DNA of 28,472 nucleotides from Bacillota bacterium (GCA_023460085.1 JAEWRI010000045.1:1-28472); one strand, 5' to 3'. Numbered from the stretch's first letter, positions 16,578-24,897 are shown. Made by a program: numbers and translations. The notes: a model not told the origin generated them from the letters alone.

Positions 16578-17228
16578 ATGTCGGAAGCCACAAAGCAGGC
16601 TCTCGTCGGCCTGCGCGATCTTTCCACGCTGAAATGGTACGTCATTCCGCTGCTCGCCATCGTATTCTATGTCTACACGAAGGAAATTAAAGAAGCCCGC
16701 CGAACACGCAATTGGGACGCGGTGCTGGCCGGGCTCACCGTATTCGGTTTGGATTTTTTCAACGAAACCTGGAACGGCTGGGTAATGGTGCTGACGGGCC
16801 GATCGGCGCTGTGGACCGCACCGGGTGAAACGGCACTCCGCACGACGGTAGGCTGGAACATCGAGATTATGTTCATGTTCCTGCTGCTGGGCATCGTATT
16901 TTATCATTCGCTGTCTGAAACGAGAGACCAAAAGATATTGGGCCTCAATGAAAAATGGGCGATTGCCATCGGCTATACCATCGTCTGCGTGGCGGTGGAA
17001 TGCGCGCTCAACCAGGCCGGGCTGCTCGTGTGGGAATATCCCTTCTGGAACTTCTCCTTCGCGGGCATCTGGCTCATACTGTTAATCGGCTACTTCCACT
17101 TTTTCGTCGGTGCCATCATCATGATCGGTCTGAAGAAAATGCGCTGCAAACTGACGATGCTGGGTATCATTTACGCAGTGCCCATCGTGATGAACATCCT
17201 CGCCAGCGCGCTGGGCTGGGTATACTGA
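16578..17228 (+). CDS. Unknown multi-pass membrane protein
   Basis: The 216-residue protein has about six hydrophobic segments: roughly 18-34, 48-72, 93-112, 127-150, 160-186 and 192-214. Several acidic or amide residues lie in or near the membrane: DFFNETWNG (59-67), NIEIM (94-98), VECALNQAG (140-148) and VWEYPFWN (151-158). This pattern suggests a binding pocket or catalytic site, as in membrane enzymes or transporters of hydrophobic compounds; no family is recognised. The ATG at 16578 has GGAGG eight bases upstream; an in-frame GTG at 16569 overlaps that site and is rejected. It has its own strong promoter and long leader, and the terminator at 17235-17272. Confidence 0.78.
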   Translation: MSEATKQALVGLRDLSTLKWYVIPLLAIVFYVYTKEIKEARRTRNWDAVLAGLTVFGLDFFNETWNGWVMVLTGRSALWTAPGETALRTTVGWNIEIMFMFLLLGIVFYHSLSETRDQKILGLNEKWAIAIGYTIVCVAVECALNQAGLLVWEYPFWNFSFAGIWLILLIGYFHFFVGAIIMIGLKKMRCKLTMLGIIYAVPIVMNILASALGWVY

Positions 17229-17234
17229 TCAACA

Positions 17235-17272
17235 AAACCGCGCCCTGCGAGACATCCCGCAGGGCGCGGTTT
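17235..17272. terminator. Strong terminator between convergent genes
   Basis: A perfect 15-bp stem (17235-17249 with 17258-17272) is built of AAACCGCGCCCTGCG and its complement around an 8-base loop. Arms start with AAA and end with TTT, so it can serve both the membrane-protein gene and clpC. Confidence 0.85.
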
Positions 17273-17324
17273 CGATTAAGCATGGGGTGTGCGGACGGCA
17301 TAGGGCTGCCCCTTCGCATTCCGG

Positions 17325-19772
17325 CTAAACCGTCTCCAGCACAGGCGCTTCCTGCTTTCTGAAAGCGGGCTTGCCGTCCTTCATGTACATGTATACCTTA
17401 TCGCTGATGCTGATCGTCCCCTGAAGAATCTCCTCGGAGAGCTCATCCTCCACCAGCTGCGTAATCATGCGCCGCAGCGGGCGCGCGCCATACTGTTCAT
17501 CAAAGCCCTTACCCGCAAGGTATTCCACCGTATCGTCCGCGTAGGCAAGGTGAATATCCCTCTCAGCCAGCCGCCTTATCACATTTCCCAGCATCAGCCG
17601 CACGATGTCCTGCGTGTGCTCGCGGCTCAGCTTGTGGAACACAATGATGTCGTCGAGCCGGTTCAAAAACTCCGGCAGGAAGGCTTTCTTCAGCTGCTCC
17701 AGCATGACCTCTTTCATCTGCGCGTACCCACCGTCGCCGGTGTCCGCCGTAAAGCCGATGCGTTTGGTGTCCATTCCCTGCGCGCCCAGATTGCTCGTCA
17801 TGATGATGACACAGTTCTTGAAATCCACCACACGACCCTTGGAGTCGGTAAGCCGCCCGTCGTCAAGAATTTGCAGCAGTATGTTGAACACATCCGGGTG
17901 CGCTTTTTCGATCTCGTCCAGCAGCAGCACCGAATACGGGTTGCGGCGGATTTTTTCCGTCAGCTGTCCGCCTTCATCGAAACCCACGTAACCCGGAGGC
18001 GACCCTATCATTTTGGAAACTGTGTGCTTTTCCATGTACTCGCTCATATCCAGCCGGATCATCGCGTTCTCGTCGCCGAACAGCGCCTCCGCCAGCGCGC
18101 GCGACAACTCCGTTTTTCCCACACCCGTAGGCCCGAGGAACAGAAACGAGCCCACCGGGCGCTTGGGGTCTTTCAGCCCTGCGCGGGAACGGCGGATGGC
18201 CCTCGAAACCGCGACACACGCCTCGTTCTGCCCGATTACACGCTTGTGCAGCACTTCCTCCAGATGCAGCAGGCGGTGCGCCTCATCCTCCGTCAGCTTC
18301 ACCACGGGAATATGCGTCCATACGGAGATGATCTGCGCGATTTCGGCTTCCGTTACGCTGCCCTCTCGGGATTGCGTATCCTTCTCCCAGTCCTTTTTGC
18401 GCGCTGCCATCTCCTTTTCGAGGCTCTTCTCCTCGTCGCGCAGAGATGCGGCCTTCTCAAAATTCTGGTGCGTAATCGCCTGCTCCTTCTCCTTGCGCAG
18501 CTGGTCTACCTTTTCTTCCATCTCCTTGAGATCCGGCGGCGCGGTATACAGGCTCAGCCGAACCTTGGAGGCTGCCTCGTCCATCAGGTCTATGGCTTTG
18601 TCGGGCAGGAAGCGATCCGAGATGTAGCGGTCGGAAAGCTCCACCGCAGCCCGCAGCGCAGCGTCCGTAATCTTCACCTTATGGTGCGCCTCGTACCGGT
18701 CGCGCAGACCCTTTAAAATTTCTACCGTTTCCTCCACTGTAGGCTCCCCCACCGTGACGGGCTGGAAGCGCCGTTCCAGCGCAGCATCCTTCTCGATGTG
18801 CTTGCGGTACTCATCAAAAGTGGTCGCGCCGACCACCTGGATTTCTCCGCGCGCGAGGGCAGGCTTCAATATGCTCGCCGCGTCCATCGCGCCTTCCGCT
18901 GCGCCCGCGCCCACGATGGTATGGATTTCATCGATGAACAGGATAACGCGGCCCGAATTCTGCAGCTCCTTCAGCGCCTCTTTGAAACGGTCCTCAAATT
19001 CGCCGCGGTACTTCGTGCCCGCGATCATTCCCGCGAGATCCAGCGATACCACGCGCTTATCGCGCAGCAGCTCCGGCACATTGCCCTCGACGATGCGCTG
19101 GGCCAGTCCTTCGGCGATAGCCGACTTGCCGACACCCGGCTCGCCCACCAGGACGGGGTTGTTCTTCGTGCGCCGGGAAAGTATCTGCGTAATACGCTCA
19201 ATCTCCTGTGCGCGTCCGATGACCGGATCGAGCTCTCCATCGCGCGCAGCCTTGGTGAGGTCGCGGCCAAACTTGTCCAGCTTGGGCGTTTTGTCTCCGC
19301 CCTTTTTGGGGTCCGCCTCTCCCTGCGCTTCTCCCTCGCCCGTCAGATTATTGATGCCGTTTTCAATCTCGCCGAAGTCCGCGCCGAGGTCGCTCAGAAT
19401 CTTAAATGCCACGCCTTCCTTTTCGCGGATAAGCGCAAGCAGTATGTGCTCCGTACCGACATAACTTTGGCCCAGCTGGCGCGAGTACGTCAGCGAAAGC
19501 TCGAGTATCTTTTTCGAGCGCGGCGTATAGCCAAAGCCCTGGTTGAACGCGAAATCGCCCTTGCCGATAAGCTGCATCACGTCTTCCAGCACCGCTTCCT
19601 GCGAGACTCCCGAAAGGCTGAGCAGATTTGCCGCGGCTCCCTCCTTCTCACAGATGAGCCCCAGCAGCAGATGCTCCGTGCCGATGTAGTTGTGTCCCAG
19701 CTCGCGGGCCTTCTCCTCCGCGAACTTCAGCGCATTTTTCGCGCCTTCTGTAAACTTTGCAAAAAAGTCCAT
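17325..19772 (-). CDS. clpC: AAA+ unfoldase ClpC
   Basis: The 815-residue protein has the normal ClpC layout: two Clp-N repeats (about 5-70 and 80-145); AAA1 with Walker A GEPGVGKS (210-217) and Walker B ILFIDE (277-282); a middle region with a UVR-like motif (about 417-452); AAA2 with Walker A GPTGVGKT (547-554) and LLLDE (616-620); an IGF ClpP-docking loop (672-674); and a D2-small domain. It unfolds proteins, including arginine-phosphorylated ones, for ClpP. The ATG at 19772 has AAGGAG six bases upstream. It is last in the ctsR operon, 14 bases after mcsB. The middle UVR-like segment distinguishes it from ClpB and ClpE. Confidence 0.97.
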   Translation of the reverse strand: MDFFAKFTEGAKNALKFAEEKARELGHNYIGTEHLLLGLICEKEGAAANLLSLSGVSQEAVLEDVMQLIGKGDFAFNQGFGYTPRSKKILELSLTYSRQLGQSYVGTEHILLALIREKEGVAFKILSDLGADFGEIENGINNLTGEGEAQGEADPKKGGDKTPKLDKFGRDLTKAARDGELDPVIGRAQEIERITQILSRRTKNNPVLVGEPGVGKSAIAEGLAQRIVEGNVPELLRDKRVVSLDLAGMIAGTKYRGEFEDRFKEALKELQNSGRVILFIDEIHTIVGAGAAEGAMDAASILKPALARGEIQVVGATTFDEYRKHIEKDAALERRFQPVTVGEPTVEETVEILKGLRDRYEAHHKVKITDAALRAAVELSDRYISDRFLPDKAIDLMDEAASKVRLSLYTAPPDLKEMEEKVDQLRKEKEQAITHQNFEKAASLRDEEKSLEKEMAARKKDWEKDTQSREGSVTEAEIAQIISVWTHIPVVKLTEDEAHRLLHLEEVLHKRVIGQNEACVAVSRAIRRSRAGLKDPKRPVGSFLFLGPTGVGKTELSRALAEALFGDENAMIRLDMSEYMEKHTVSKMIGSPPGYVGFDEGGQLTEKIRRNPYSVLLLDEIEKAHPDVFNILLQILDDGRLTDSKGRVVDFKNCVIIMTSNLGAQGMDTKRIGFTADTGDGGYAQMKEVMLEQLKKAFLPEFLNRLDDIIVFHKLSREHTQDIVRLMLGNVIRRLAERDIHLAYADDTVEYLAGKGFDEQYGARPLRRMITQLVEDELSEEILQGTISISDKVYMYMKDGKPAFRKQEAPVLETV

Positions 19773-19786
19773 GGTATTCTCCTTGT

Positions 19787-20797
19787 CTAAACGCTGAAAA
19801 CCTTTCTTAGGATATCCGCGCGCACGGTATCCCGCGCCGCGGGCTGGGGGCAGCCATACTGCTCCGCGATCACCGCGGGTCGGGTGTTCATCATCACTTC
19901 GTAGAGTGCGCTGCTGGTAAGACCCGGCACGATGCCCAGCGAAACACCGAACGCCACGTCTGAAATCAACTTCTGCGCCTCCACGTCGCCCATGCGCCGC
20001 GCGTACTTCAGCACCCCGATGGATCGCCATACGCGATCCTCCAGCACCACGCCAAGGCTGCTGTGCAGCTCCTTGCGCGTGCCGCGCTCGAAGTCTATTA
20101 CCTTGCGCGCGGTGGCCAGCAGCCGCGACAGTATTTCCTTTTCGGACACGCCCAGCGTCACCTGATTCGATATCTGGTAGAACGCGCCCGTGGCCGCGCT
20201 GCCTTCTCCGAACGCGCCGCGCACCGTCATCCCCAGCTTGCCTATCATGCCCGCCATGCGCTGGATGCCTTTCGCCGTGGTGAGCGCGGGCAGATGCAGC
20301 ATCAGTGATGCCCGGAGCCCTGTGCCCACATTGGTGGGACAGCTCGTTAAAAATCCCAGCTGTTCGTCGTAGGCGTATTCTACGCCGTCCGAAAGCAGAT
20401 TATCCAAGGCATCCGCCTGTTCGAAGGCGCTCTCCAGCGCGAGGCCGGAGGCCAGCGACTGCAGCCGATAGTGATCCTCCTCCAGTATCATCACGCTGAG
20501 CGACTCGTCGTCATTGGTGATGAGTCCGCTGAAGCGGTTTTTCGCCAGCTCCGCGCTGATGATGTGGCGCTCCGCCAGCGCGCGCTTGGCGAGCTCCGGC
20601 ATTTCCGCCAGCCGTGAATACCGGAACTGCGGTGAAACGAGCAAGCTGTCCCGCGCGCCCGCGTGCACACGCTCGATGTCCGCTTCACGGTGAATCCGCG
20701 CCGGAAAGGGTACGTCCGCAAGGTTTCGCGCCAGTCGCACGCGCGTGGACACCACGACATCGTTTTCCGGCGCTCCCTCCATAAGCCATCTGGGCAT
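19787..20797 (-). CDS. mcsB: Protein-arginine kinase McsB
   Basis: The 336-residue phosphagen-kinase-fold enzyme phosphorylates arginines, marking proteins for ClpC-ClpP. Visible are STRVRLARNL (17-26), EEDHYRLQ (106-113), CPTNVGTG with the cysteine C153, RGAFGEGS (193-200) and the C-terminal phosphoarginine-binding RDxxRA motif (R322-D323-T-V-R326-A327). It lacks the N-terminal domain of creatine kinases, as expected. The ATG at 20797 follows the mcsA stop after one base, with GGAGGGGG upstream inside mcsA. McsA is its activator and CtsR one of its targets. Confidence 0.97.
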   Translation of the reverse strand: MPRWLMEGAPENDVVVSTRVRLARNLADVPFPARIHREADIERVHAGARDSLLVSPQFRYSRLAEMPELAKRALAERHIISAELAKNRFSGLITNDDESLSVMILEEDHYRLQSLASGLALESAFEQADALDNLLSDGVEYAYDEQLGFLTSCPTNVGTGLRASLMLHLPALTTAKGIQRMAGMIGKLGMTVRGAFGEGSAATGAFYQISNQVTLGVSEKEILSRLLATARKVIDFERGTRKELHSSLGVVLEDRVWRSIGVLKYARRMGDVEAQKLISDVAFGVSLGIVPGLTSSALYEVMMNTRPAVIAEQYGCPQPAARDTVRADILRKVFSV

Positions 20798-20798
20798 A

Positions 20799-21293
20799 TT
20801 ATACCCCCTCCTTTTCCATCCGGGCGATCTCGTCGCGCAGCCGCGCCGCTTCCTCGAAGTTCTCGGTGGATATGGCCATGCGCAGCGAACGCTTCAACTG
20901 TTCGCGTTTCTCGAAGCTGCTCGCTTCGCGGCCCAGATCGATGGTGACCCTTTCGCCGGGGTGCTTGCCGGTATGCCGTGTGCTCATATGTACGCCCTTC
21001 AGCACAGGCAGCAGGCTTGCCTCGAAGGCCTTATAGCAGTGCGCACAGCCGAGATGTCCCGTCTTTGTAAAGCTGCTCATCGTCGTGCCGCATTGCGGGC
21101 ATGCCACATCCTGCTCTTCCTCGTCCTCGTAAAACGCGCTCAGCAGATCGTTGAAAGAAAATCCCGATATGACCACGGGCGCTTTCTTCTTCGCCGCGCA
21201 CTGCGCGCAGAGATGCACCGTCTTAACCTGACCGTTCACAAACGTCGTCATATGTACGCTCGCGGGATTCTTCAGGCATTCATCACACAGCAT
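20799..21293 (-). CDS. mcsA: McsA, zinc-finger activator of McsB
   Basis: The 164-residue protein has four CxxC pairs (C3/C6, C29/C32, C65/C68, C83/C86), giving two zinc-binding modules. A C-terminal UVR motif is at about 128-160 (FEKREQLKRSLRMAISTENF onward). It is the McsB activator and adaptor in the CtsR heat-shock response and also responds to metal or thiol stress in known species. The ATG overlaps the ctsR stop by one base (TAATG). Length and domain order are normal. Confidence 0.96.
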   Translation of the reverse strand: MLCDECLKNPASVHMTTFVNGQVKTVHLCAQCAAKKKAPVVISGFSFNDLLSAFYEDEEEQDVACPQCGTTMSSFTKTGHLGCAHCYKAFEASLLPVLKGVHMSTRHTGKHPGERVTIDLGREASSFEKREQLKRSLRMAISTENFEEAARLRDEIARMEKEGV

Positions 21294-21760
21294 TATTTAT
21301 TCCCCCTGCTCAATAGCACCAGTATCAGCTGCCGCAGTATCCCTGCGCGCACCGTATCCTTGATGGACGCCGGAATGCTGAGCGCCTTGTCCGAAACCGC
21401 CGCGGCCATCAGCGCGCCCTCGCGTTCGTTCACCGCGCCGCTCTCTACAAGTCTGCAGACGACGTCCTGCGCGTCACGCTCCGATATCTCCTCTCCAATC
21501 CGTGTGGTTACCAGCTTCACCAGATGATCCCCCGCGTCAACACGGAGCCGTACCACACGGATATAGCCTCCGCCGCCGCGGCGGCTCTCGATGATATAGC
21601 CCTTGTCGGGCGTAAACCGGGTAGCGAGCACGTAATTGATCTGCGACGGCGCGCAGTTGAAATGCTGCGCCAATTCGTTGCGTTGCAGCTCGATGCGCCC
21701 TTCGTACTCGCTCATCAGGCTCTTGATAAACTTTTCGATCGTATCGCTCAGTACCGACAT
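21293..21760 (-). CDS. ctsR: Class III heat-shock repressor CtsR
   Basis: The 155-residue repressor has an N-terminal winged helix (about 1-75) whose wing carries the conserved RRGGGGYIR (60-68), and a C-terminal dimerisation domain. It represses its own operon by binding the GGTCAAA-type direct repeat just upstream (21773-21789), and loses binding on heating. The last helix contains KDTVRAGILR (134-143), very close to the McsB C-terminal motif. The ATG at 21760 is preceded by AAAGGGG. First gene of ctsR-mcsA-mcsB-clpC. Confidence 0.96.
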   Translation of the reverse strand: MSVLSDTIEKFIKSLMSEYEGRIELQRNELAQHFNCAPSQINYVLATRFTPDKGYIIESRRGGGGYIRVVRLRVDAGDHLVKLVTTRIGEEISERDAQDVVCRLVESGAVNEREGALMAAAVSDKALSIPASIKDTVRAGILRQLILVLLSRGNK

Positions 21761-21772
21761 CCCATCGTCCCC

Positions 21773-21789
21773 TTTGACTATCTTTGACC
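21773..21789 (-). promoter_or_regulatory. CtsR operator
   Basis: On the minus strand GGTCAAA-GAT-AGTCAAA matches the CtsR heptad direct repeat (A/GGTCAAA-N3-A/GGTCAAA). It starts 9 bases after the -10 box, across the expected transcription start, and so should autoregulate the operon. Confidence 0.9.
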
Positions 21790-21798
21790 TTTAACGTT

Positions 21799-21826
21799 AT
21801 TATACACCCTCATGCCAAAATTGCAA
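21799..21826 (-). promoter_or_regulatory. SigA promoter of the ctsR operon
   Basis: On the minus strand a perfect TATAAT (21804-21799) lies 16 bases after TTGCAA (21826-21821). The CtsR box follows immediately downstream. Confidence 0.75.
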
Positions 21827-21910
21827 CTGTTTCACCAAGATTCCATCGCTGGAACCCGTGCGGATCAGACAACTCATGATATGGGCTCCGCTTGCTGCAT
21901 GTGGATTTAA

Positions 21911-22612
21911 TTACATAGAATTGTTTAAATCTTTGGGAGCTTCGCTTTGCGTTCGCTGTGAAAAGAATGCATCGATCCCCCGATATATGGCCTTGGCGCA
22001 TTCCTGCTGATAATCATCGTCCTGCAGGAGCGTCTCTTCACGCTCGTTGGACAAAAAGCCGCATTCGACGATCACCGCGGGGCAGTCGCCCGATCGCAGA
22101 ATATAATACGTCTCCGGATGCTCCACGCGGGGCCTTGGCGGTTCCAGTGCCGCATTGAGCTCATCCTGTACAAGTTTGGCAAGCGCCGCGCCTTCGGCGG
22201 AATCCTCATGGAAAAAAACCTGCGGCCCGGATACAGAGGCGGACGGAAATTTGTTCATATGGATGGACACCACGACATCCGCCTCGGAGGTTTCAATGAT
22301 CTCCCGCCGCCGCGCCATATCCGCGTCCTTTGTGTCCCCGATGGCATCCTCTCCCTCTCGCGTCATCACCACCGTATAGCCATTCCGTTCGAGCAGCGTC
22401 TGCAGCTTTTTGGCCACGGCAAGATTGATCCCCGCTTCGCTGACGCCCGAATCACTCTCCGCGCCGCCGTCAAAGCCGCCATGACCCGCATCAATCACCA
22501 CGGTCCCCTTGGAAATGCGCATCGCGGGCTGGGCAGCCTGAGGCACCAGCAGCAACGCCGCAATCACTGAAACGACAATGAAAAAAATGATATAACGCCG
22601 AGTACCCTTCAT
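21911..22612 (-). CDS. cwlD: Spore cortex/germination amidase CwlD
   Basis: The 233-residue N-acetylmuramoyl-L-alanine amidase has a membrane anchor or signal segment (about 6-28) and an Amidase_3 domain (about 37-218). The zinc ligands are visible: H44 in DAGHGG, E59 in VSEAG, H118 in SIHMN, with catalytic E183 in VECGFLSN. Length and the N-terminal anchor fit CwlD, which removes stem peptides for muramic-delta-lactam in the spore cortex, implying a spore former. A general cell-wall amidase is the alternative. GGAGG lies six bases before ATG 22612. It is 54 bases after tsaD in the same direction. Confidence 0.85.
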   Translation of the reverse strand: MKGTRRYIIFFIVVSVIAALLLVPQAAQPAMRISKGTVVIDAGHGGFDGGAESDSGVSEAGINLAVAKKLQTLLERNGYTVVMTREGEDAIGDTKDADMARRREIIETSEADVVVSIHMNKFPSASVSGPQVFFHEDSAEGAALAKLVQDELNAALEPPRPRVEHPETYYILRSGDCPAVIVECGFLSNEREETLLQDDDYQQECAKAIYRGIDAFFSQRTQSEAPKDLNNSM

Positions 22613-22666
22613 ACCGCACCTCCGCCGTTATATCATCTATATTTCAACCGATGCCGTGCTATACCG

Positions 22667-23662
22667 TCAGAACAATGCCTTGGACGCGTCCGCGTTAAGA
22701 CGCAGCGGCTCCGCGCAGGGCGGTGCAAACGCCGCCGCGCAGCCTATCATCGCGGCGTTGTCCGTGCAGTAGCGCGGTTCCGGCAGATAGAGCTTCACCC
22801 CGTGACGCTCCGCGCGCTCTGAAAACTCGCGCCGCAGCGCCCCGTTGGAAGAAACACCGCCTGCGACTGCCACGACATCCGCACCCTCGCGCGCCGCAGC
22901 TTCAAACGTGTTGTCCGCAAGAAACGCGATCGCCTCAGTCTGGAAGCTCGCCGCAATATCCGCCCTGCTGTAGCTCTCGCCCCGTTGATCCAGGGTATGC
23001 ATCTGGTTAATCACCGCAGTTTTCAAGCCGCTGAAGGTGAAGTCGAGGTGGGCTTCACCCCGGAAGCCGCGCGTGTAGGTATAAATGGGTTTGCCCTGCG
23101 CCGCCAGCTTCTCCAGCAACGGGCCGCCCGGATACCCAAGACCCAGCGCGCGCGCCGTCTTGTCGAACGCCTCTCCCACCGCGTCGTCACGCGTTTTACC
23201 CAACAGCCGGTAGCGCCCGTAGTCCTCCACAAGCGCAATATGCGTATGCCCGCCCGACACCACCAGACAGAGGAAGGGCGGCTTTAAATCCGGGTTGGAG
23301 ATATACAGAGAGCAGATATGACCCTCGATGTGGTGCACCGGAATGAGCGGCACGGAAAGATAGTGCGCCAGTGCCTTGGCATACGACACACCCACAAGCA
23401 GCGCTCCAATGAGCCCCGGCCCGTCCGTAACCGCGACCGCTTCGATATCCGCCCAGCCCATGCCCGCCTGCAGCAGCGCCTCGTCCGCAATATACGGCAG
23501 CTTCATGATGTGGTTGCGCGACGCGATCTCCGGCACCACTCCGCCGTAGCTTTCGTGCTCCGGCTGCGTGTAGACGGCGCTGGCAAGCACCTGCCTGCCG
23601 CGCGTCACCGCGACGGCCGTCTCGTCGCACGAGGTCTCAATCGCGAGTATCGTCCTGTCCAT
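22667..23662 (-). CDS. tsaD: tRNA N6-adenosine threonylcarbamoyltransferase TsaD
   Basis: The 331-residue ASKHA-fold enzyme transfers threonylcarbamoyl to A37 of ANN-decoding tRNAs with TsaB and TsaE. Signatures are AIETSCDETA (7-16), the metal-binding HIEGH (H111, H115), VSGGHTH (135-141), GEAFDK (163-168), and the late metal ligand D301 in YCTDNAAMIG. Length is typical. The ATG at 23662 has AAGGGG upstream. The previous gene stops 3 bases before, so the two are cotranscribed. TsaB and TsaE are not in the window. Confidence 0.97.
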   Translation of the reverse strand: MDRTILAIETSCDETAVAVTRGRQVLASAVYTQPEHESYGGVVPEIASRNHIMKLPYIADEALLQAGMGWADIEAVAVTDGPGLIGALLVGVSYAKALAHYLSVPLIPVHHIEGHICSLYISNPDLKPPFLCLVVSGGHTHIALVEDYGRYRLLGKTRDDAVGEAFDKTARALGLGYPGGPLLEKLAAQGKPIYTYTRGFRGEAHLDFTFSGLKTAVINQMHTLDQRGESYSRADIAASFQTEAIAFLADNTFEAAAREGADVVAVAGGVSSNGALRREFSERAERHGVKLYLPEPRYCTDNAAMIGCAAAFAPPCAEPLRLNADASKALF

Positions 23663-23665
23663 CCG

Positions 23666-24400
23666 CTATGCCCCTTGCGCCTGCCTGCGTTCCCTGCCAC
23701 GGAAAATGCCCAGCCCCACGGCAGCGGCGATATTCAGCGTCAGGAAGATGGACACGAAGCGAATGATGATGCGCGCCACCAGATCCGAGAAGAACTGCTC
23801 CGGCACCATTTGAATGAGCACATCCGTACTGGGGTCTAAAAGCCACAGGTCATTGCCTGCGAAGAATATATGATGGAACGATATCCAGAAGTTCGTGAAG
23901 TCAATCGCCGCGTATGCCGCCAGTGCGCCCACCGCAATCAGAAACCCCAGCGATACCCACAGAAATGACCGGCAGAGCGTACGGAGTGTCCGTCCTCGCC
24001 CTAGTATAAACGCCAGCACGATCAGCACCACCGCGCCCGCCAGCGATATCGTCCGCAGGTTTCGCGCGCCGAGGTACAGTGCCTTCACGTCCACCATATG
24101 CGCCTTCTCGCGTTCGCCGAACACCTCCTGCATCTGTCCCTGGATTTCCTTCTGCATATCGAGGCTTTCCGCCTTGCCCGTCGTGTAGTCCAGCAGCACC
24201 TTCGTCATATCCGACAGGTCTTCCTGGGTCACGCCGATGTCGTCCTTGGTATTAAGCTTGGCGTATTCGCTCTCAAAGAAGCCCTGGTTGATCGCAAACA
24301 TCTCGATGCTGGCGATCAGCAGCCCCACAATCAGCAGTACGCTGGCCAGCGCCGTCAACGCCGCCCTTGTTCCCCCGCGCTTGTCCATCTCATTCTCCAT
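23666..24400 (-). CDS. DUF1461/TIGR01906 membrane protein, Lit-like
   Basis: The 244-residue membrane protein has about four TM segments (roughly 14-36, 118-134, 145-166, 207-232) and a large extracytoplasmic loop. Family hallmarks are HMVDVK (H101-K106), then FHHIFFAGNDLWLLDP (175-190), and LIQMVPEQFF (195-204). As I recall, this family includes Lit, which moves the sn-2 acyl chain of lipoproteins to the N-terminal cysteine, with histidines such as H101 and H176/H177 as catalytic candidates. Not all members are shown to be Lit, so no symbol is given. The ATG at 24400 has AAGGAG six bases upstream; the long upstream reading frame is discarded. It is 3 bases before tsaD. Confidence 0.75.
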   Translation of the reverse strand: MENEMDKRGGTRAALTALASVLLIVGLLIASIEMFAINQGFFESEYAKLNTKDDIGVTQEDLSDMTKVLLDYTTGKAESLDMQKEIQGQMQEVFGEREKAHMVDVKALYLGARNLRTISLAGAVVLIVLAFILGRGRTLRTLCRSFLWVSLGFLIAVGALAAYAAIDFTNFWISFHHIFFAGNDLWLLDPSTDVLIQMVPEQFFSDLVARIIIRFVSIFLTLNIAAAVGLGIFRGRERRQAQGA

Positions 24401-24439
24401 ATCCTTCTCCTTTGTACCCGTTACGCCCGCAAATATACA

Positions 24440-24459
24440 GGGCGGCCCGAAGGCCGCCC
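24440..24459 (-). terminator. Hairpin after gcvH
   Basis: GGGCGGCC (24440-24447) and GGCCGCCC (24452-24459) form an 8-bp GC-rich stem with a four-base loop. On the minus strand it is followed by TGTATATTT, an imperfect U-tract. It lies 33 bases after the gcvH stop and may end that transcript or only reduce read-through into the Lit-like gene. Confidence 0.6.
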
Positions 24460-24491
24460 GTCGCTCACCCCGGCAACCCCGGGGATGCAAA

Positions 24492-24842
24492 TCAACTATC
24501 GCGATATTCGGACTCCGTAAGCAGTCCATCCAAATTCGTACCTTCCTGACAGTCCAGCTCAAACAGCCAGGCGTCAAGCGGGTGCCGTGCAACCTCATCA
24601 GGATCGTCATACAACGAGTCGTTGATCTCCCTGACGATGCCCGCGACTGGCGAGCATACCTCCACGGCGGCCTTTACAGCCTCCACGCGCGCGCAGATTT
24701 CCCCTTCATCCACGTGCCGCCCTATCTCCGGCAGCTCGATATACACCACATCGCCCTTCAAATCCCCCGTGATGCCGACCTGTGCCGTGGTATCCGTGAA
24801 GCGCACCCACTCGTGCTGTCCGGTAAAAAACAGCCCTCTCAA
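24492..24842 (-). CDS. gcvH: Glycine cleavage H-like lipoyl carrier protein
   Basis: The 116-residue protein has the H-protein fold: GQHEWVRF (8-15), GITGDLKGDVVYIELPEIG (23-41), and the lipoyl-lysine site K57 in VEAVKAAVE, followed by SPVAGIVREIN. The lipoyl arm carries intermediates between the P, T and L proteins of glycine cleavage, and can also serve in lipoate transfer. No gcvP, gcvT or lpd is nearby. The start is TTG 24842, with GGGGGG six bases upstream; another TTG at 24872 lies before that site. That Shine-Dalgarno falls partly inside an inverted repeat (24851-24897). Confidence 0.87.
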   Translation of the reverse strand: MRGLFFTGQHEWVRFTDTTAQVGITGDLKGDVVYIELPEIGRHVDEGEICARVEAVKAAVEVCSPVAGIVREINDSLYDDPDEVARHPLDAWLFELDCQEGTNLDGLLTESEYRDS

Positions 24843-24850
24843 GCGATTCC

Positions 24851-24897
24851 CCCCTTTGCATCTGATGCGCAATTACAGCATATGCGCCGCAAAGGGG
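24851..24897 (-). promoter_or_regulatory. Inverted repeat covering the gcvH ribosome-binding site
   Basis: CCCCTTTGC (24897-24889 on the minus strand) can pair with GCAAAGGGG (24859-24851). The right arm overlaps the G-run used as Shine-Dalgarno by the TTG start at 24842. The 29-base interior has a further GCGC pairing. It may mask the site, or act as a weak end for the upstream transcript. Confidence 0.45.

Noticed and set aside
17550..18716. Long open frame antisense to clpC
   Set aside because: Shadow of a complete, motif-perfect clpC.
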